From positions 2,589,501-2,653,500 of the forward strand of contig JAPFFF010000005.1 in the NCBI GenBank assembly GCA_039105265.1: a DNA stretch of 64,000 nt. Direction: 5' to 3'. The stretch is from Tritrichomonas musculus (Eukaryota > Parabasalia > Tritrichomonadida > Tritrichomonadidae). The position numbers were made by a program, and so were the translations under genes. Shown piece after piece: positions 30,014 through 40,114 of this stretch. How positions within the stretch are numbered: position 1 is the first letter of the stretch; each line of letters begins with the position of its first letter. The notes under the pieces are model-generated. The model was not told the DNA's origin, ran no database searches, and saw only the letters and a program-made list of their open reading frames with translations.

Positions 30014-31792
30014 TTAATCATCACTAAGTGCTGTATATTCATCAGGATCTTTTCCTTTTTGATTTTTCTTTAATTCATCAACAGAAACAAATGGCTGAAA
30101 ATCAACTACAGCATCAACGCCGTCAATTTCCATTGACATTTTACTTCTATCGTAGTAAGAAACTCTTCCAGAACCAGTTCCTGTTATCGGTGGCTCTTTA
30201 TAATTTCTATCACCTACTCTTGTGGTTTCTTTCAAATATGTTTTCCCATCATCACCGATCAAGAATTTGTCATTAACGCCAAGAAGTTTAGAATTTCGAG
30301 CTGGAACAAGCATTGCTGGTGATTTGACTTCTGGCTTTTGTTTCCTGGCAGTAGCTATTGAAGGAGGCAAATTTTGCTTTGAACGAACTTTTGGAAGAGC
30401 AGAAGTGGGACGTTTAGTACTTCTTGAGCTAGAATTAGAAACATCAAGCATTTCAAAGAATTCTTCTCTTTTTAGATATTTTTCTAATTCTTGCAAAACT
30501 TTTGATTGGTCCATTTTTAATTGCAATTTTACTTTTAATCCTTCTACATCATCTTTCATCTCTTCTACAGTTTTAAGCACATTTATAAGTTGATGAATAT
30601 CTTCTTGGCCGATATTCAACCCAAGTCCTTTCATTAAATTTGTAACTTGGATTTCAACATTTTTCTCTATTTCTTGTGCCATTTTATCATTCATTCCTTC
30701 GTTATTTGTTTCTTTTTGTGGGCTTTCTTTTTTCCTTGATTCAATAAGTTCTTCAATTAGTTCTTCAAGCGGCGTTTCGCGATCAGCGTCAATATGATCT
30801 GGAGGATTAAAGTTAGTAGCAATTGTTGAACGCGGCCGGCCTCTATTAAATGTTAAACGATGCTCGTTAGATCTTTCTGAATAACCACTATCAGTTGCTA
30901 CATCACATACAATAATCTCTCTAAATTTAGCTTCTAATGAAGGATCTTGAAAGCGAGACTTAGCAAGGTTCTTGAGTTGCGAAAATTCCTGAACCAGCTC
31001 AACATCTTCTAAATCAATTCTTGATCGTTCAATTGATAATAAATCATAGGCTTTCTTAAGCTTCTCATCCATTGTTGTTGCAGAATCTTGGAATACTTGA
31101 GGAATAATATTTGGAATCCGAACTTTTTTCTCTTTTGGAAGCGAATCAATAAATGCCATTAATTCGGCAACTTCATTATGCTTAATATATTCTTTCATAT
31201 CTTCTTTTAGCATTCTTGAATCAATATCGCTTTTGACATGATCAACTTCAGTTTTGAATAAGTCTTTCAATAGTTCCCACTTATCATCAAGTCTTGTTTT
31301 TTGGGACTCAATTTCTTTTTGAAGAAGCTGAACGCCATACGATGTTTCATTCGTTGCTTTTGTATTTTGACTTAGTTCGGTTTTAATACTTCTAAAATCT
31401 TCTTTTCGAACACAATCTTCGCTGATAAACTCAAGTTTTTCAGTTCGATTTTCACACGATTCAAGTTTACGATTAATACTAGAAATTTTATCACTCATTA
31501 CTTGAAGGGCGTCATCAAGCGGAACACCATCTCTTGTTAATATTGTCATTCTATTCCTAGAAAAATAATTTTGAACTGCTTCATCAACGCTACTCATTTG
31601 ATTATTGAGAAGATTTACATCAGACTGCAATGAATTAAATTTGGATGCTAGATTATTTAAACAATCAAATAGCATAAATTGAAAATTTAGTAATTGCTTC
31701 ATTCCGATATTAAAAGTATCATATTTATCACCAAGACCTTTAATATTGCCTAATGTATGCGATGAAATAATTTCACTGAAGAAATTCGACAT
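30014..31792 (-). CDS. Coiled-coil protein of unknown function
   Basis: 592 residues with ATG at 31790-31792. The N-terminal 35 residues are moderately hydrophobic. Heptad-rich helices cover about 35-200 (for example LNNLASKFNSLQSDVNLLNN) and about 350-450. A linker containing RNEHRLTFNRGRPRS and an ordered-looking C-terminal third (DKFLIGDDGKTYLKETTRVG, then VSYYDRSKMSMEI) follow. No known domain was recognised. It is divergent from the IBP39-like gene with 129 bases between start codons. It may be cytoskeletal, but there is no direct evidence. Confidence 0.65.
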   Translation of the reverse strand: MSNFFSEIISSHTLGNIKGLGDKYDTFNIGMKQLLNFQFMLFDCLNNLASKFNSLQSDVNLLNNQMSSVDEAVQNYFSRNRMTILTRDGVPLDDALQVMSDKISSINRKLESCENRTEKLEFISEDCVRKEDFRSIKTELSQNTKATNETSYGVQLLQKEIESQKTRLDDKWELLKDLFKTEVDHVKSDIDSRMLKEDMKEYIKHNEVAELMAFIDSLPKEKKVRIPNIIPQVFQDSATTMDEKLKKAYDLLSIERSRIDLEDVELVQEFSQLKNLAKSRFQDPSLEAKFREIIVCDVATDSGYSERSNEHRLTFNRGRPRSTIATNFNPPDHIDADRETPLEELIEELIESRKKESPQKETNNEGMNDKMAQEIEKNVEIQVTNLMKGLGLNIGQEDIHQLINVLKTVEEMKDDVEGLKVKLQLKMDQSKVLQELEKYLKREEFFEMLDVSNSSSRSTKRPTSALPKVRSKQNLPPSIATARKQKPEVKSPAMLVPARNSKLLGVNDKFLIGDDGKTYLKETTRVGDRNYKEPPITGTGSGRVSYYDRSKMSMEIDGVDAVVDFQPFVSVDELKKNQKGKDPDEYTALSDD

Positions 31793-31899
31793 TTCAAAAT
31801 TTTAAACGTTATTTGTAAATAACTAGATTGTGTTTATATTTGGCCTTTCATTGAAAAAGTTAAAAAGTGAAGATGCTCTGAGAGGTTCCTATTTTTCCT

Positions 31900-31908
31900 T
31901 CACTTTTT
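31900..31908 (+). promoter_or_regulatory. Initiator (Inr) of the IBP39-like gene
   Basis: TCACTTTTT, 14 bases before the ATG at 31922, fits the trichomonad initiator TCA-Y-W. The gene for an Inr-binding protein thus appears to carry its own target motif. Confidence 0.55.
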
Positions 31909-31921
31909 TTTTATTTATTTT

Positions 31922-32587
31922 ATGAATATCTTTAATATATATGAACTTAGACAGAAAATTACAAATAACGATAATAAAATGAGGTTTATTCATATTGTTT
32001 GGACATGCTTACAGTACATTCAAGATCATCCAAATGAAAAATCAAAGATTGGGATTTTTTGGTATGACGATCGCCATTTTATGATAAACACAACTATTTT
32101 TGGGAATTTTACCAATAGGAAACCAAACACAATGAATAGAAACTTTCGGACCCACGCATTTCATTATCATAAAACAACAACTGCCATACGGAAAAAAATC
32201 AATGAATTATATCCAAATGAACATATTATTGATCCAAAAAATTGGGTTATGCGCTGGTGCGATGGATTTTCAAAATCAACAAATGAAAGCGAAGCAATGT
32301 CTTGGAAATATACTGAACTAAAAATAAAAAATCCAAAGAATAAATCAATATTAGATGACCAAAATGATCAGTATCAAGAAGAAATAAGCCAGAACAAAAA
32401 TATTATCGAAGAAGTGAGTTTTGATTCAAATGATATTAATTTACAAATGTTAAAAGATCCTTTTGCTCCCGAATGCCCATTCAACTTTTCATCATTTGAT
32501 AATATTAATAATAATGATATTGACACAACTTTGGATTTTGATGATCTGGTTGAGGATTGCGATGATGCTGTAAACTTTTTTACCTAG
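31922..32587 (+). CDS. IBP39-like protein with initiator-binding domain
   Basis: 221 residues. Residues about 8-118 resemble the initiator-binding domain of Trichomonas vaginalis IBP39, a winged-helix fold that recognises the Inr of protein-coding genes. Conserved points are KMRFIHIVWTCLQYIQDHP, IGIFWYDDRHFMI, the block RKPNTMNRNFRTHAF (IBP39 has LNTLNVNLRDLAF) and a final W-MRWCDGFSKST (IBP39: W-LWKRSGFTRN). There is an insertion of about 20 residues before the last strand. The rest is acidic and ends with short Asp-rich motifs, possibly an activation region or a binding site for the polymerase C-terminal domain. IBP39's own C-domain is not recognised. It may be a paralogue with a different promoter specificity. 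A Met at residue 20 is an alternative start. Confidence 0.75.
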   Translation: MNIFNIYELRQKITNNDNKMRFIHIVWTCLQYIQDHPNEKSKIGIFWYDDRHFMINTTIFGNFTNRKPNTMNRNFRTHAFHYHKTTTAIRKKINELYPNEHIIDPKNWVMRWCDGFSKSTNESEAMSWKYTELKIKNPKNKSILDDQNDQYQEEISQNKNIIEEVSFDSNDINLQMLKDPFAPECPFNFSSFDNINNNDIDTTLDFDDLVEDCDDAVNFFT

Positions 32588-32713
32588 CTTATGATCATTT
32601 TAAAAATAGCATGTTTTTTTTTTTTATTTTTCTTTTAGAGATTTCATACTCTATTATTGACCAAATAAAATCTCATTTTTATTGAAGTTTATATGACATT
32701 TTATTTTTAATTA

Positions 32714-35700
32714 ATGATTGAATTTCGAAATGAGATACTAAGTATAACGAATTTCCTAAGAACAGGTGGCTATAAATGTTCTAAAAGAGTTGAATCTCAA
32801 GGAGGGACAGCAAATATTTATGAAATAACAGACGGAGACCTAAATTTAAGAGGGAAAAAGTACTTCGCATCTGAATTTTTACAAGCATACAGAGAGTTTT
32901 TACTAGAAAAGAATATGAAATCGGTTTTCATAATTGATCCATTATGTATATATAAAAAATCCAAAGAAGAATATTATTTAATAATGAATTATCATAAACA
33001 GTTCAGAAAATTAGTTGATGATTTTAAAAAATTATTTTCATACAAAGAAAAAGAAATCGGCTTAATTAGAGACAAAAATTTGAATACATTGCTTATTTCA
33101 ACATCCCTTTTTCATGCAATTCGAGCACTCCATGTACAAAGAATTCCAATACTTCATCATGATATAAAACCTGGAAACATTTTAATTGAAGAATTTCAAT
33201 TTATAGACGGAAAAGTAATTAAAGCAGATATATCTTCTGATAGTAGTGGAATTGTATATAAGGCCGGAAGTATATTTTTTGCTAAATTGATTGATTTCGG
33301 ACTTACAAAAGAATTGAGAGATATAACCTATGGCAATGGAACACTAATTTACAGAACACGTGGTAAATATACAGAATCAAGTGAAGTTTTATGCTTAGCA
33401 ATTATTTTAATAATGCTAATTCATAATGTTTCTGATATTAAAAAACTTAAAGTTGACAATTTAATTATTGTAAATTCTAGACACTTTGGATATATACAAT
33501 CATTTCAATTCATAGATGAAAGTAAAGTTTCAGGTTTAGAAAAAATAGTTAATATGATGATAAAGCAATATTATGAAAGAAAGAGCAATATACATGAAAT
33601 TATGGATATACTAACAAGTTCAAAATTATTAGATTATATTGATAATGACTTTTTAAGCAAAGAAGAAATTGATAAGTATTTTAATATCTTAAAACAAAAA
33701 AATATAATTATGAATTATATTTTAGATTTTGAAAAGATTGCTCATGAAATTTTAGGATCAACATATAAGCCATTTTTATTTTCAATGTTCCACCAAAAAA
33801 ATAATGAATTTAATCAGGTTTCTTTTGAAAGTTATCAAAAAGCCATTTATGAAAAATATGATCATTTACATCAAGATAAAATTCAATTATTTAACGAAAT
33901 AGCTGAACTTCATTTTGAAAAAAACTTTTTCTCTTTTCGTGAAATTTCCAGATTATTTTCTGAAAAATTTAAAGCAAGCTCAAAAATCAGTCAATATTCA
34001 ATAAATGCAAGATTGTTTAAAATACTAACTAATTTAGACTTTACTGAAACGAGATCCTTAAATTATTTTGCCAATGCAATCAATCATATTGTTTATTCAA
34101 TTCGAATTGAATACCAATACAATTTTCAATTATCATTTGGAGATGATTACAAAGCTAAAATTGGTTTTTTACTTATTAAAAGCGATTTAGATAAAGATGA
34201 TTTTAAATTATCAATGATAAATGATACTAGTTTTTCTCTCCAGTTTCGAGAAAGACTTAATTTAATAGAAGACTTAGATACTGAACAAATCATCACATCT
34301 ACTTTTGCTCAATTTCTTAAATTTTATAAGAAGAAAACTGACAAAAAAGTAAGTTCTTCAACAGTCACTATTAATGATGATAAAGATGATGAACAATCCA
34401 TAACAACCACCTTTAATAAAGATGAAGAAACTACAACAGACACCTTAAATAAAGAAGAAAATAATCAAGATGAAATTGCTGACATTGATGAACTTAAAAA
34501 AAATTGTGAAAAAGCTTTTACAGATACTTTTTATAACGATGAACAACATAATAATCTTTATGATTACATACATAATCAATATGGTGAAGATGCTCCATTT
34601 TTATTCATTATGCACATCATTGTCTTGTACATTCGGAATGAAAATAAGTCTCGACAAGAACTAATTAAAAAGCATCCAATTAATGTTAAAAAAGATGACA
34701 CTATAAATTCCAAAAAAGGCAAATTTAAAAAAGCTGAATTAGAACAAAATAATGAAAATAAAGAAGACATAAGTCAAGAAACATGTAATGATAAAGATTT
34801 ATTTGCACTTCCATTTGATGATGATAATAATGATGAAGAAAATATATTCATTTGGAATGAGTCATTCATATGGAATATTGTAATGAAATTTTCTGAGATA
34901 ATTCCTGATGTTTTATCAGCTGAAACAAGTAATAAATTTAGCTCTTATTTATCATTTATAAATAAGCTCAAAGAATTTAAAGTTTCTGATGATTCTCTTG
35001 ATGAATTCTTTACAAAAATCAATAAAGATAGAAAGTTTGTTGACCTTCGAGAATTTGTATTGAATTTCAATTTCAATGAAAACTCATTTTTGAATGAAAT
35101 TAAATTCATAGAGTTAATCAGTTACTTCTCAGCAGACACAGCTAACAAAATGTTACAATTTTGCGCTGGAAAAGGCGATTCTAACTCGAAGATGGTAACG
35201 AGATACTTGCATAAAATTAAAGATGATTTGAATTCAGATGAATCATCTTTTTTCTATTTCAAAAACAGTGTTAAAATGAATTATAAGAATGTCATAATGT
35301 CATTTGGCAAATTTACTTATAATCCTAAATATTCACTTGAACAAATATTGAAAGATGATAAATCAAATCAATTAAGTTCAACAACACTTTCAAAAATTGT
35401 TCTTTACTTAGTTGATTGCCTTAATTACATGACCAATTTACCATTCAAAATCCAAATCAAGCTTTTATTAAGCAACATTTACTATGATAATGAATATGAA
35501 AGACTAATTCTTATAATAAATCCATCTGAACAATATGAATATGGTGAAATATTGAATGATTTCGTAGAAGTTGTTAAAGAACTCTCAAAAGCAAATGAAA
35601 AAAATATAAGTGAAATTAATCATTTAACTATTGATTTCCTCAGTATCATTACTAATTATAGCACAAAGGAGAACACCTGTCATTATCTTCCTTTCCAATA

Positions 35701-38700
35701 TCTACATAACTTTTTCTTTGACAAAACTTTTAATTTCACTTTCTATGGAACAAAACTTGATGAATTTAATGAATTTGTTCAAAAAGAAATAAAAAATCCT
35801 TTTTATGACAATGAAAGATTTCATCATTATGCATATGAACTTTTCGGTCCTTCATATATTCCTAAGCTTAATTATCTTTTCACTAAAACGAGAAAAGATT
35901 CAAATTTAACAAAAGAAAAGTTTGTTAATGAATTAATAAAAATAACAAAAAAAAGTTCATTATTAACAATTTATGATGAATCACAAACTTTGCTAAATAT
36001 AGCAAATCTTATTGAACAATTCTTTGATGATGATGATTCATATAATTGGATTCATAAATTGAATCAATTGGCAACTCCAGATAATGAACATAAAAAAAGA
36101 AACGAAAATGAAAATCAATTAAATAATGATCTATTTAAATATACTTCAAATGATCAGAAAATAATTCCTTACATATATCATTTAATGAATGATTTTGTCT
36201 CACCATTGGAATTTTCAATTGGCAAAGATCTTTACTTTAAAGTGCCAAAAGATAAATATACAAATTGCAAAGAATTCTTAAAAGGAAGCAGTCTTAAATA
36301 TCATTTTTTGTGCTCTTTAAGATCTGCCTTATACTATCTTTCAAATTATTGTAAAAGTGACTTTTTACTATCTAAAGAATTGACAGAAGATGACATTTTT
36401 GTTAATAGAAATGGAGAGGCAATAGTTCTACCTTTTAAAGTTAATAATACACAAATGAACACGATAATAGAATCAGTTCAAGAAGAGCTTCAAATAGAAA
36501 ACTTTTCACTCATGAAAATTCAATACTCAATATCATCATACATTCCATTATCAAATGAAAATTCAAAGAAAATCATGAAGGCTTTTGGCATGAGTTATTT
36601 AACTGAATTCAATGACATTATAACAAATCTTCTGTTTCATCCAATAGCCGAAGATAAGGATAATCCAGAACTGACAATTATTGAAATATATGAAAAATTC
36701 AACAATGCTATCAAGGAACTTAATTATACTGATAAAACTGAAAATGTTGAAAATTCTAATAAATCTTATAGTTCTATTGATGAATATGTACTTCACCTAT
36801 CTGAAAGAGTTAGTAATTTGACGCCTTTCTTTATTCAGCTGCTTTTCAAAGCCAGTCAAAGTAAAAATAAAGATATTTCTGATAAAGCTAAGAAAAACTT
36901 GCAAATTTTCTTTAACATTGTTCAGATCGATGGAACAAGAATCGAAATTGTCAGAAGTTTGAATAATATAAGCGGTGAAAGTGACATATTTGAATCAAAA
37001 TATTATGAAAACGATAAAAAAAATAAATTTAGAAAAGTCGCTTACAAAAAAATGAAAGAAGAATGTCAAAACATAATTTATTTGCAAAAAATTAAAAATC
37101 TGTTGTTTATATTAAAATCAACGGAAGGAATAGATAATTATGCTGTGAATGAAATTGGATTCACTTGTTTTGGAGTCATTATGGATTATTATAATTCTAA
37201 CCTAGATAAAGATACATCTGCATTTGAAATAGGTATTCCACGACTCCAATTGATTTATAGGATCTTTGATATTGTTTCTTTCTTCCACTCACATAATATC
37301 GTACATACTGATATCAAAGAGAGTAACTTTTTACTTAACAACAAAAAAATCTTTCTAGGAGATTTACTTGGTATTAAGAAAGTGGATTCATTATTTAACC
37401 ACACAATGTACTCACCTAAATATTATGGATTTAATCTAAAAAATTTTAAAGAAAAAGACGTTTATGCTGTTAAAATTATTGTTCTTGATCTTCTTTCAAC
37501 GGATCCTCTACCAGAAAGTGAATTTTGCCTAGCTACTGCTTTTGCTAGAGCTAATATTGATTGTCCATTGAAAAATTTTCTACCAAAAGATCCAAAAAAT
37601 ATTGAACAAGGAAAGATTCCTTATGAAATAAGCAGATACAAGAATCTTATGATATTTAATGACATGCATATGATATTAAATAAATCAGGTAAGAAAAAAG
37701 AACAAGAGAAGAAAGAAATGTCGTTTAAATTTAAAAATATTCTTGTTTCTCAACAAGTTCTTCCAGAGTCGTTCCAAAAGATACTTGATGAGAAACTGAG
37801 TAACAAAAAAGACTTTGAAGAACAAATGAATGAAATCAATCATATTGAGGAGACAAATTCAATGTTCTTCATTTCATTTATAATTTCTTTTGCCGACAAA
37901 TTAAATACGATTCTTCCTGAATTAAAAAGCAACAGTTCAGCGATGTTTAACAACTTAATTGACATTTTTGATTCCAAAATTAATTCTTTTTTCGATAATG
38001 AATTAAATATTTTATCTTTCCAGGCTGAGAATCTTATTTATCAACGATTATGCTTGAACAAATTTGAAGGAATTATTAAAATAAAAGATGATTTATATTT
38101 CAAGTTGAAATCAAGACTTCTTGATATGATGAAGAGTTATGCTGATCAATCTGAGTCCACAGAAAAAGTTCGATTTATAATTAATATTTTAGAAGAATAT
38201 AACGACCCTGATGTTGGATACTTTTACCATTTGATTTTCCCTTTGAATGGCGATAAAAATGAAAATTTCAAAGATGACATTGAATTAAGATTTAGTAACG
38301 TGTGCTTCTATTATTATTTCTCTTTAAAAAATCCTGAATATGCAACTCCTCTTGAGTATTACGAAGATTTGATTTTCGAGATATTTGATAACCTCAGTAG
38401 AAATGCTGCTGAGAGAAACAATTTCAAGCTTTTATTATTGGGAGATGGAAAACTAAATAAGCCAAAAGATGATGTTATCATTTCAATTTTCTTTTACATG
38501 TTTATTAGTAAAAGAAACGAATTTCATAATTTGTTCTATATTTTCGAGGAAGTTGTTCAATATGCAATTAAATACATTAGTCCTAAATATGCAGAAAATG
38601 CTCCAGAGAACGAACACTTGAAGTTTTTGATTGATACAGCTGATTTTGTTAGCAAAAATAGAGAAAAAATGTTAATTTTGGATCAAGCATTAAATGAATA

Positions 38701-38701
38701 G
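32714..38701 (+). CDS. Giant protein with an N-terminal kinase and C-terminal pseudokinase domain
   Basis: 1995 residues. The first 310 form a protein kinase: catalytic loop HHDIKPGN (148-155; the usual HRD Arg is His) and LIDFGLTK (DFG at 194-196). A second kinase-like domain lies at about 1430-1615 with HTDIKESN (1531-1538) and LGDLLG where DFG should be (D1550), so it is probably weakened or inactive. Two further segments, at about 890-945 and 1190-1245, align loosely with kinase C-lobes but lack the catalytic loop. Each kinase-like block is followed by a similar helical block (HEILGSTYKPFLFSMF, then YELFGPSYIPKLNYLF, then KAFGMSYLTEFNDIIT), which suggests repeated duplication of a kinase-plus-helix module. 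The C-terminal 300 residues are helical. Lys/Glu/Asn-rich linkers join the parts. The substrate is unknown. Confidence 0.72.
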   Translation: MIEFRNEILSITNFLRTGGYKCSKRVESQGGTANIYEITDGDLNLRGKKYFASEFLQAYREFLLEKNMKSVFIIDPLCIYKKSKEEYYLIMNYHKQFRKLVDDFKKLFSYKEKEIGLIRDKNLNTLLISTSLFHAIRALHVQRIPILHHDIKPGNILIEEFQFIDGKVIKADISSDSSGIVYKAGSIFFAKLIDFGLTKELRDITYGNGTLIYRTRGKYTESSEVLCLAIILIMLIHNVSDIKKLKVDNLIIVNSRHFGYIQSFQFIDESKVSGLEKIVNMMIKQYYERKSNIHEIMDILTSSKLLDYIDNDFLSKEEIDKYFNILKQKNIIMNYILDFEKIAHEILGSTYKPFLFSMFHQKNNEFNQVSFESYQKAIYEKYDHLHQDKIQLFNEIAELHFEKNFFSFREISRLFSEKFKASSKISQYSINARLFKILTNLDFTETRSLNYFANAINHIVYSIRIEYQYNFQLSFGDDYKAKIGFLLIKSDLDKDDFKLSMINDTSFSLQFRERLNLIEDLDTEQIITSTFAQFLKFYKKKTDKKVSSSTVTINDDKDDEQSITTTFNKDEETTTDTLNKEENNQDEIADIDELKKNCEKAFTDTFYNDEQHNNLYDYIHNQYGEDAPFLFIMHIIVLYIRNENKSRQELIKKHPINVKKDDTINSKKGKFKKAELEQNNENKEDISQETCNDKDLFALPFDDDNNDEENIFIWNESFIWNIVMKFSEIIPDVLSAETSNKFSSYLSFINKLKEFKVSDDSLDEFFTKINKDRKFVDLREFVLNFNFNENSFLNEIKFIELISYFSADTANKMLQFCAGKGDSNSKMVTRYLHKIKDDLNSDESSFFYFKNSVKMNYKNVIMSFGKFTYNPKYSLEQILKDDKSNQLSSTTLSKIVLYLVDCLNYMTNLPFKIQIKLLLSNIYYDNEYERLILIINPSEQYEYGEILNDFVEVVKELSKANEKNISEINHLTIDFLSIITNYSTKENTCHYLPFQYLHNFFFDKTFNFTFYGTKLDEFNEFVQKEIKNPFYDNERFHHYAYELFGPSYIPKLNYLFTKTRKDSNLTKEKFVNELIKITKKSSLLTIYDESQTLLNIANLIEQFFDDDDSYNWIHKLNQLATPDNEHKKRNENENQLNNDLFKYTSNDQKIIPYIYHLMNDFVSPLEFSIGKDLYFKVPKDKYTNCKEFLKGSSLKYHFLCSLRSALYYLSNYCKSDFLLSKELTEDDIFVNRNGEAIVLPFKVNNTQMNTIIESVQEELQIENFSLMKIQYSISSYIPLSNENSKKIMKAFGMSYLTEFNDIITNLLFHPIAEDKDNPELTIIEIYEKFNNAIKELNYTDKTENVENSNKSYSSIDEYVLHLSERVSNLTPFFIQLLFKASQSKNKDISDKAKKNLQIFFNIVQIDGTRIEIVRSLNNISGESDIFESKYYENDKKNKFRKVAYKKMKEECQNIIYLQKIKNLLFILKSTEGIDNYAVNEIGFTCFGVIMDYYNSNLDKDTSAFEIGIPRLQLIYRIFDIVSFFHSHNIVHTDIKESNFLLNNKKIFLGDLLGIKKVDSLFNHTMYSPKYYGFNLKNFKEKDVYAVKIIVLDLLSTDPLPESEFCLATAFARANIDCPLKNFLPKDPKNIEQGKIPYEISRYKNLMIFNDMHMILNKSGKKKEQEKKEMSFKFKNILVSQQVLPESFQKILDEKLSNKKDFEEQMNEINHIEETNSMFFISFIISFADKLNTILPELKSNSSAMFNNLIDIFDSKINSFFDNELNILSFQAENLIYQRLCLNKFEGIIKIKDDLYFKLKSRLLDMMKSYADQSESTEKVRFIINILEEYNDPDVGYFYHLIFPLNGDKNENFKDDIELRFSNVCFYYYFSLKNPEYATPLEYYEDLIFEIFDNLSRNAAERNNFKLLLLGDGKLNKPKDDVIISIFFYMFISKRNEFHNLFYIFEEVVQYAIKYISPKYAENAPENEHLKFLIDTADFVSKNREKMLILDQALNE

Positions 38702-38805
38702 ATGGAACGAATATTATTCAAGGTTTTGTTGAGAATTAATCGATCATCGGCTTTTAATATCGATAAAAATTTGCTCAAAAAATAAATAATTATCGATAAA
38801 TACGT

Positions 38806-38839
<34 letters not shown>

Positions 38840-39696
38840 AATATGTAGACATACTATCTAATAAGAACAATAAACCACCGATGTTTGGTAATTATCGGAT
38901 GGTTACGGTTTGTTTATAAACAATAAAAATTTATATAATTTTTTGTTTTTGATTAAAATTTGTAATGGTAAAGTGATGTGATATGAATAAAATTTGATGC
39001 CAGCATTTTCTAATCTTATTTCAAATGCCGAATTGATTACTAACATTTTTTTTTTTTTGAGTCACTTTTTAGCAAATTGACCTATTATATGGTGAAAAAT
39101 ATTTTTCATTTCACTTTCCAATAATTGTACAAACTTTATATTTATAATTAAAAGAAAAAAGCTGGTTCAGCAAAAAAGAATAAATAATGTAACAAACATA
39201 TCTGATTGAATATTCAATCATACAAAAAACATTATTGATTCACCAACTAATAATTTGACAAACACTACTACTTCAATAAAAAAAAATGTAGACAAAGAGA
39301 CAAGTTGTTTTCAAATTGACAATAATGAGAGGAATACTTTAAAATTGTTTTACACATTCATCATTGAAACTATTTTAGTTTCTGAAATTAGTTTAAAGGC
39401 CCTAAACAGGAGGATGACAGCCAGCAATTTATTTTAAAGGTGATTATATAAAAATAGCAAGAAAAGTTCAATATAATTATGTTGAAATAAAAACAATCTC
39501 AAGAAATCCAAAATCTGAAGTTGCATGTTCAGAATATATTTATGAACAATTGAAGAACAAAAAATTCAATAAATATCATCTTAAATGATAATTATCATTG
39601 AATATCATTTTGCCAACATTGATCAATACTACTTAATATCTATATAGTTAAATATAATTTTTTTTTTAACCTTTTTTTTTACTAATCAAAACCTAC
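38702..39696. other. AT-rich intergenic region with long poly-T
   Basis: It contains a run of 31 T at 38808-38838 and a second T run at about 39048-39059. A 60-codon ORF at 39255-39437 has no recognisable features and is not called. Short ATCGAT/ATCGATAA inverted motifs occur around 38740-38795. Confidence 0.5.
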
Positions 39697-39942
39697 TCAT
39701 AAACCTCCTCGGAGACGTAAAACTAAATTAATTGTTGAATCTCTTTGAACTCCATAATCATTAAGAGTGTTACCATCTTCAAGTTGCTTTCCTCCATAAA
39801 TGAGGCGCTGATCAGCTGTACCAATTTTTTCAATCTCATAAATTTTTTTTTTAAGATTCTCAACTTTTGTGTCGAGATCCATTTCTAAAGTGAGTCTTTT
39901 GCCATCTAATTTTCTAATAAAGAACTGGACAAGATTCCCCAT
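39697..39942 (-). CDS. Divergent ubiquitin-like protein ending in RLRGG-L
   Basis: I take the ATG at 39940-39942, giving 81 residues. The frame is open further upstream, but those residues do not fit the fold, and TCAATAATG lies at this start. By hand alignment without gaps, 41 of the 76 ubiquitin positions are identical, including the I44 patch ([12 protein letters not shown]) and the tail LVLRLRGG. Of the chain-forming lysines, K11, K27, K29 and K48 are kept; K6 and K63 are Arg and K33 is Ile. One extra residue (Leu) follows GG, so a processing step would be needed, as for ubiquitin and NEDD8 precursors. It starts four residues earlier than ubiquitin. It could be a special-purpose ubiquitin or a variant that makes different chains. 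Its start codon is 172 bases from that of the UBR ligase gene on the other strand. Confidence 0.85.
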   Translation of the reverse strand: MGNLVQFFIRKLDGKRLTLEMDLDTKVENLKKKIYEIEKIGTADQRLIYGGKQLEDGNTLNDYGVQRDSTINLVLRLRGGL

Positions 39943-40105
39943 TATTGAAAAGAATAAAAATGATATGATAAATTTAAAAAATATTTCCACTTATACAATT
40001 ATATCTGCCCAAAAATTTTACTTCACATTTTTATTGAAAAATTCTTTGCCATGGAAAATTTCAATAGAAAATAATTTTCCATTTTTAGTATATCACAGCA
40101 TATAT

Positions 40106-40114
40106 TCATTTTTA
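40106..40114 (+). promoter_or_regulatory. Initiator (Inr) of the UBR ligase gene
   Basis: TCATTTTTA directly abuts the ATG at 40115 and matches the trichomonad initiator pattern. It is a main reason for choosing this start. Confidence 0.6.

Noticed and set aside
38808-38838. 31-base T run as an origin or structural element
   Set aside because: Poly-T runs are common in this AT-rich DNA, and nothing nearby supports a function.
39255-39437. 60-codon frame in the spacer before the ubiquitin-like gene
   Set aside because: It has no initiator, no conserved feature and typical AT-rich composition.
39869-40114. 82-codon N-terminal extension of the UBR ligase frame
   Set aside because: It overlaps the divergent ubiquitin gene, is hydrophobic low complexity, and the initiator abuts the ATG at 40115.
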